Part shown: positions 62,898 to 64,000 of the stretch, one piece after another
Numbering within the stretch: the first letter of the stretch is position 1
Layout of the letters: every line of letters starts with the position of its first letter
Assembly: GCA_965651935.1 (NCBI GenBank)
Contig: CBFGTC010000007.1
Span: forward strand, 1 to 64,000
Origin: JAFEDN01 sp965651935
GTDB lineage: Bacteria; Pseudomonadota; Gammaproteobacteria; Coxiellales; Coxiellaceae
Reading direction: 5' to 3'
DNA length: 64,000 nucleotides
Position numbers and translations under genes: made by a program
Notes under the pieces: model-generated
What the model saw: the letters and a program-made list of their open reading frames with translations, nothing else
Told to the model about the DNA's origin: nothing
The model's database searches: none

Positions 62898-64000
62898 TTA
62901 TTTTTCTTCAAACCAATGGGCACGTGCATTCATGATTAATTGCGCGGCCGATTCTTCATCTAAATCAGGGAGTAAGCCAATTAATTCATCAACTGCTTGC
63001 TCGGCTAGATCTTCCCGGCTGATAACGCCTTTATCGGCCAAACGTAATGCGAGCGCTTCTGTCATGCCCTGTACTTCCAACAAGTCTTGATCCGGTCTAG
63101 CACTGGTTCGCGCTGTTTCGCTAGCGATTTCTTGAGTCAGTAAAATATCCCCTGCACGTTGTTGCAACTCGGTGGCAATTTCTTCGTCGAATCCTTCTAA
63201 TTTGGCTAATTCAGCCAGGGGGACATAGGCAATTTCTTCGATATTGGTAAACCCTTCATTGACTAATAATTCCGCAACATCTTCCTCAACATCGAGTTTT
63301 TGCATAAAATTATTTTTAGCATGCTCAGCTTCATTTTCATGCTTGGAAACTGCTTCTTTCTCAGTCATGACATTGAGTTTCCAACCGGTCAAGTCTGTGG
63401 CTAAACGGATATTTTGTCCGCCTCGACCTATGGCTTGGGCCAATTGTTCCTCGGTCACAGCGATATCCATACTATGAGAATCTTCATCCACCACAATGGA
63501 GGATACTTCGGCGGGCGCCATTGCATTTATCACAAATTGAGCGGGATTGTCGTCCCATAACACGATATCAATTCTTTCCCCACCTAATTCGTTGGAAACC
63601 GCTTGGACGCGAGAACCGCGCATACCGACACAAGCGCCTACGGGGTCTATACGTCCATCATTGGTTTTGACGGCGATTTTAGCCCGTGCCCCGGGGTCAC
63701 GCGCAGCGCTTTTAATTTCAATCACTTCTTCGCTGATTTCTGGGACTTCTATCTTAAATAATTCAATTAAAAATTCTGGACGAGTCCGGCTCACGGCTAA
63801 TTGAGGGCCGCGTTTGCCGTCTCTAACGGCATAAAGTAAAGTTCGGACTCGGTCATTGACGCGAAACACATCACGCGGTAATAATTCTTCACGCGGCAAT
63901 AACGCTTCAGCATTCTCTCCCATATCCAAAATGATATGCTCTCGAGTCACTTTTTTAACCACGCCGATAACTAACTCATTCAGCCGGCTACGGTATTGAT
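62898..64000 (-). CDS. nusA: Transcription factor NusA, 5' part outside the window
   Basis: The frame stays open to the window edge, so the N-terminal RNA-polymerase-binding domain is missing. The visible part starts in the S1 domain (VKKVTREHIILDMGENAEAL), continues into KH1 and KH2 (DPVGACVGMRGSRVQAVSNE; EEQLAQAIGRGGQNIRLATD) and ends with two acidic AR repeats as in E. coli NusA (LVNEGFTNIEEIAYVPLAEL and LADKGVISREDLAEQAVDEL). It regulates pausing, termination and antitermination and heads the visible infB-rbfA-truB operon. Confidence 0.98.
   Translation of the reverse strand, partial: QYRSRLNELVIGVVKKVTREHIILDMGENAEALLPREELLPRDVFRVNDRVRTLLYAVRDGKRGPQLAVSRTRPEFLIELFKIEVPEISEEVIEIKSAARDPGARAKIAVKTNDGRIDPVGACVGMRGSRVQAVSNELGGERIDIVLWDDNPAQFVINAMAPAEVSSIVVDEDSHSMDIAVTEEQLAQAIGRGGQNIRLATDLTGWKLNVMTEKEAVSKHENEAEHAKNNFMQKLDVEEDVAELLVNEGFTNIEEIAYVPLAELAKLEGFDEEIATELQQRAGDILLTQEIASETARTSARPDQDLLEVQGMTEALALRLADKGVISREDLAEQAVDELIGLLPDLDEESAAQLIMNARAHWFEEK

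Noticed and set aside
1..64000. CRISPR array, prophage, integrase-att site or intact insertion sequence
   Set aside because: I saw no regularly spaced direct repeats, no transposase or integrase frame, and no phage structural genes. The tRNA genes at the left edge show no duplicated ends within the window.

Overview
The window reads as chromosomal DNA of a gammaproteobacterium, most likely of the order Legionellales (Coxiellaceae/Legionella-like). The support is the gene neighbourhoods (hupB followed by tRNA-Val and tRNA-Asp; divergent DUF2066-hda and purM-purN; divergent mrp and metG; lone rnfB beside nth; glyA-nrdR-nusB), a LbtU-type outer-membrane porin, and several AT-rich, lineage-specific genes that look like secreted effectors, one with an F-box-like N terminus. 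The order is an inference from content; no 16S gene is present. A host-associated lifestyle is suggested but not proven.

Layout. 1-4.7 kb: part of tRNA-Asp, tRNA-Val, hupB, then tldD-mreD-mreC-mreB (all minus strand), the cell-shape operon. 4.9-8.4 kb: a VUT-family transporter (minus), wrbA-yihY (plus, ATGA-coupled) and an F-box-like orphan gene. 8.4-14.6 kb: tolR-tolQ without the rest of the tol-pal operon, secA, dciA (plus), a small membrane protein and lpxC. 14.6-34.2 kb: the division and cell wall (dcw) cluster on the minus strand, mraZ-rsmH-ftsL-ftsI-[1117-codon orphan]-murE-murF-mraY-murD-ftsW-murG-murC-ftsQ-ftsA-ftsZ, continuing into lpxC. It lacks murB and ddl, carries two copies of an intergenic repeat, and is split by a very large effector-like gene between ftsI and murE. 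A strong promoter with MraZ boxes precedes mraZ.

34.2-42.3 kb: a 72-bp perfect palindromic element, yajQ, a 60-aa orphan gene with its own promoter and terminator, an L,D-transpeptidase, hda and DUF2066 (minus), purM-purN and ihfB (plus), and a 662-codon AT-rich orphan. 42.4-50.8 kb: the methionine ABC transporter metNIQ, dcd, mrp, metG, a pair of small membrane-type orphan genes, rnfB and nth. 50.8-57.6 kb: a decayed nucleotidyltransferase relic, the LbtU porin, pyrC, rnt, a 2-Cys peroxiredoxin flanked by inverted repeats, and glyA-nrdR-nusB, where the riboflavin genes usually found between nrdR and nusB are absent. 57.6-64 kb: radA and the truB-rbfA-infB-nusA operon (nusA runs off the window).

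Most of the window is conserved housekeeping. The unusual material consists of five AT-rich orphan genes set between core genes with no transposase nearby, a dispersed ~100-bp structured intergenic repeat (five copies seen), the palindromic element upstream of mraZ, relic gene pieces, and missing members of three otherwise conserved clusters (tol-pal, dcw, rib). I saw no CRISPR array, prophage, intact insertion sequence or recognisable defence system.
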